Assembly: GCA_002284615.2 (NCBI GenBank)
Contig: MU069823.1
Span: forward strand, 168,485-180,694
Direction: 5' to 3'
Origin: Dunaliella salina
Lineage: Eukaryota; Chlorophyta; Chlorophyceae; Chlamydomonadales; Dunaliellaceae
Length of the DNA: 12,210 nucleotides
Shown: in pieces, positions 1 through 12,210 of the stretch
Position numbering within the stretch: position 1 is the stretch's first letter
Layout: each line of letters begins with the position of its first letter
Made by a program: the position numbers and the translations under genes
Notes under the pieces: generated by a model
Seen by the model: only the letters and a program-made list of their open reading frames with translations
Databases searched by the model: none
What the model was told of the DNA's origin: nothing

Positions 1-43
<43 letters not shown>

Positions 44-49
44 ACACAA
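1..49. repeat. CA microsatellite at window edge
   Basis: (CA)19 covers 1-38, followed by TA and a further CA run to 48. The true length is unknown because the tract is cut by the window edge. Confidence 0.97.
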
Positions 50-85
50 TCCTGCGATTCCTCTGTGTGTACCTGCACCACCCAC
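1..85 (-). other. Intron 8 (partial)
   Basis: This is the 5' end of the intron after exon H. The donor GTGGGT is followed after 36 nt by a (TG)n tract in the transcript sense, which runs off the window edge. Confidence 0.85.
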
Positions 86-11975
<11,890 letters not shown>

Positions 11976-12152
11976 CTGCAGGAAAGGCAGAGCAACTTTC
12001 TCCTGTCGTGTGTCTCTTGCCTGTAGTGCAGCCAGCTCATCTGCTACTGGTTCCACCTCTCCTGTGAATGCACATTACACGAAACAGCGCGACGCAGCAT
12101 GTATCAACGGAAGATCCAGCAACGTGTGAAGTACCAAGTGCGAGTGCTGAAA

Positions 12153-12210
<58 letters not shown>
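11976..12210 (-). other. Intron upstream of exon A (partial)
   Basis: This is the 3' part of the intron before exon A, ending CTGCCTTTCCTGCAG. I see no further exon in it. The next upstream exon should end in two bases of an Arg codon and lies beyond the window. Confidence 0.8.
12155..12210. repeat. GT microsatellite at window edge
   Basis: (GT)28 runs to the right end of the window, so the true length is unknown. Confidence 0.97.

Noticed and set aside
11976..12060. Protein-like minus frame (VEPVADELAALQARDTRQEK) just upstream of exon A as an extra exon or exon extension
   Set aside because: It is in a different frame from exon A, does not resemble the GlnRS region expected before RYH, and the pyrimidine-CAG at 11976 explains the junction.

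Overview
The window is one stretch of a nuclear protein-coding gene with very long introns. It lies on the minus strand and encodes cytosolic glutaminyl-tRNA synthetase (GlnRS). Eight internal exons (793 nt, 264 codons plus one base, about 6.5% of the window) can be read in the order 11882-11975, 9280-9357, 8501-8551, 6610-6750, 3532-3603, 2581-2691, 1720-1842 and 86-208. They join without a frameshift, with GT..AG introns of 2524, 728, 1750, 3006, 840, 738 and 1511 nt. The first and last coding exons lie outside the window. The conserved motifs, the GTGCGC/GTGAGT/GTAAGG donors, the CAG acceptors and the repeat-stuffed introns fit a chlorophyte green alga, possibly Dunaliella-like. The organism is inference; that the gene is eukaryotic GlnRS is well supported by motifs.

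Protein layout: the first exons give the end of the N-terminal RNA-binding region (KWAEGAAVRAELEAQ, then EAMLGPKTEED), then a Lys/Ala/Pro linker, then a PYAFFPKP segment. The class I catalytic core follows: the HIGH signature [34 protein letters not shown], the WMGW..SSDYFQQLYE block and SPWRNRPIEESLRLFEEMRR. The KMSKS-like loop and the anticodon-binding domain would lie beyond the left edge.

The rest is intron. It holds at least eight CA/GT microsatellites or microsatellite edges and about a dozen minisatellite arrays. The most interesting point is that several arrays are built from the gene's own splice junctions. The 3' ends of three exons with their 5' splice sites (at 11882, 6610 and 3532) recur as decayed copies through the following intron. 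The 5' start of the exon at 9280-9357 with its acceptor is copied into the preceding intron. The acceptor of the exon at 8501-8551 sits in a 19/27-bp array that offers further in-frame acceptors. Other arrays include a 76-bp satellite with a four-unit higher-order repeat, and two arrays that mix two unit lengths (44/35 and 32/28 bp).

I found no tRNA or other RNA gene, transposase, CRISPR array or second protein-coding gene. Both window ends are CA/GT tracts and one tract holds an N, so array lengths are only as good as the assembly.
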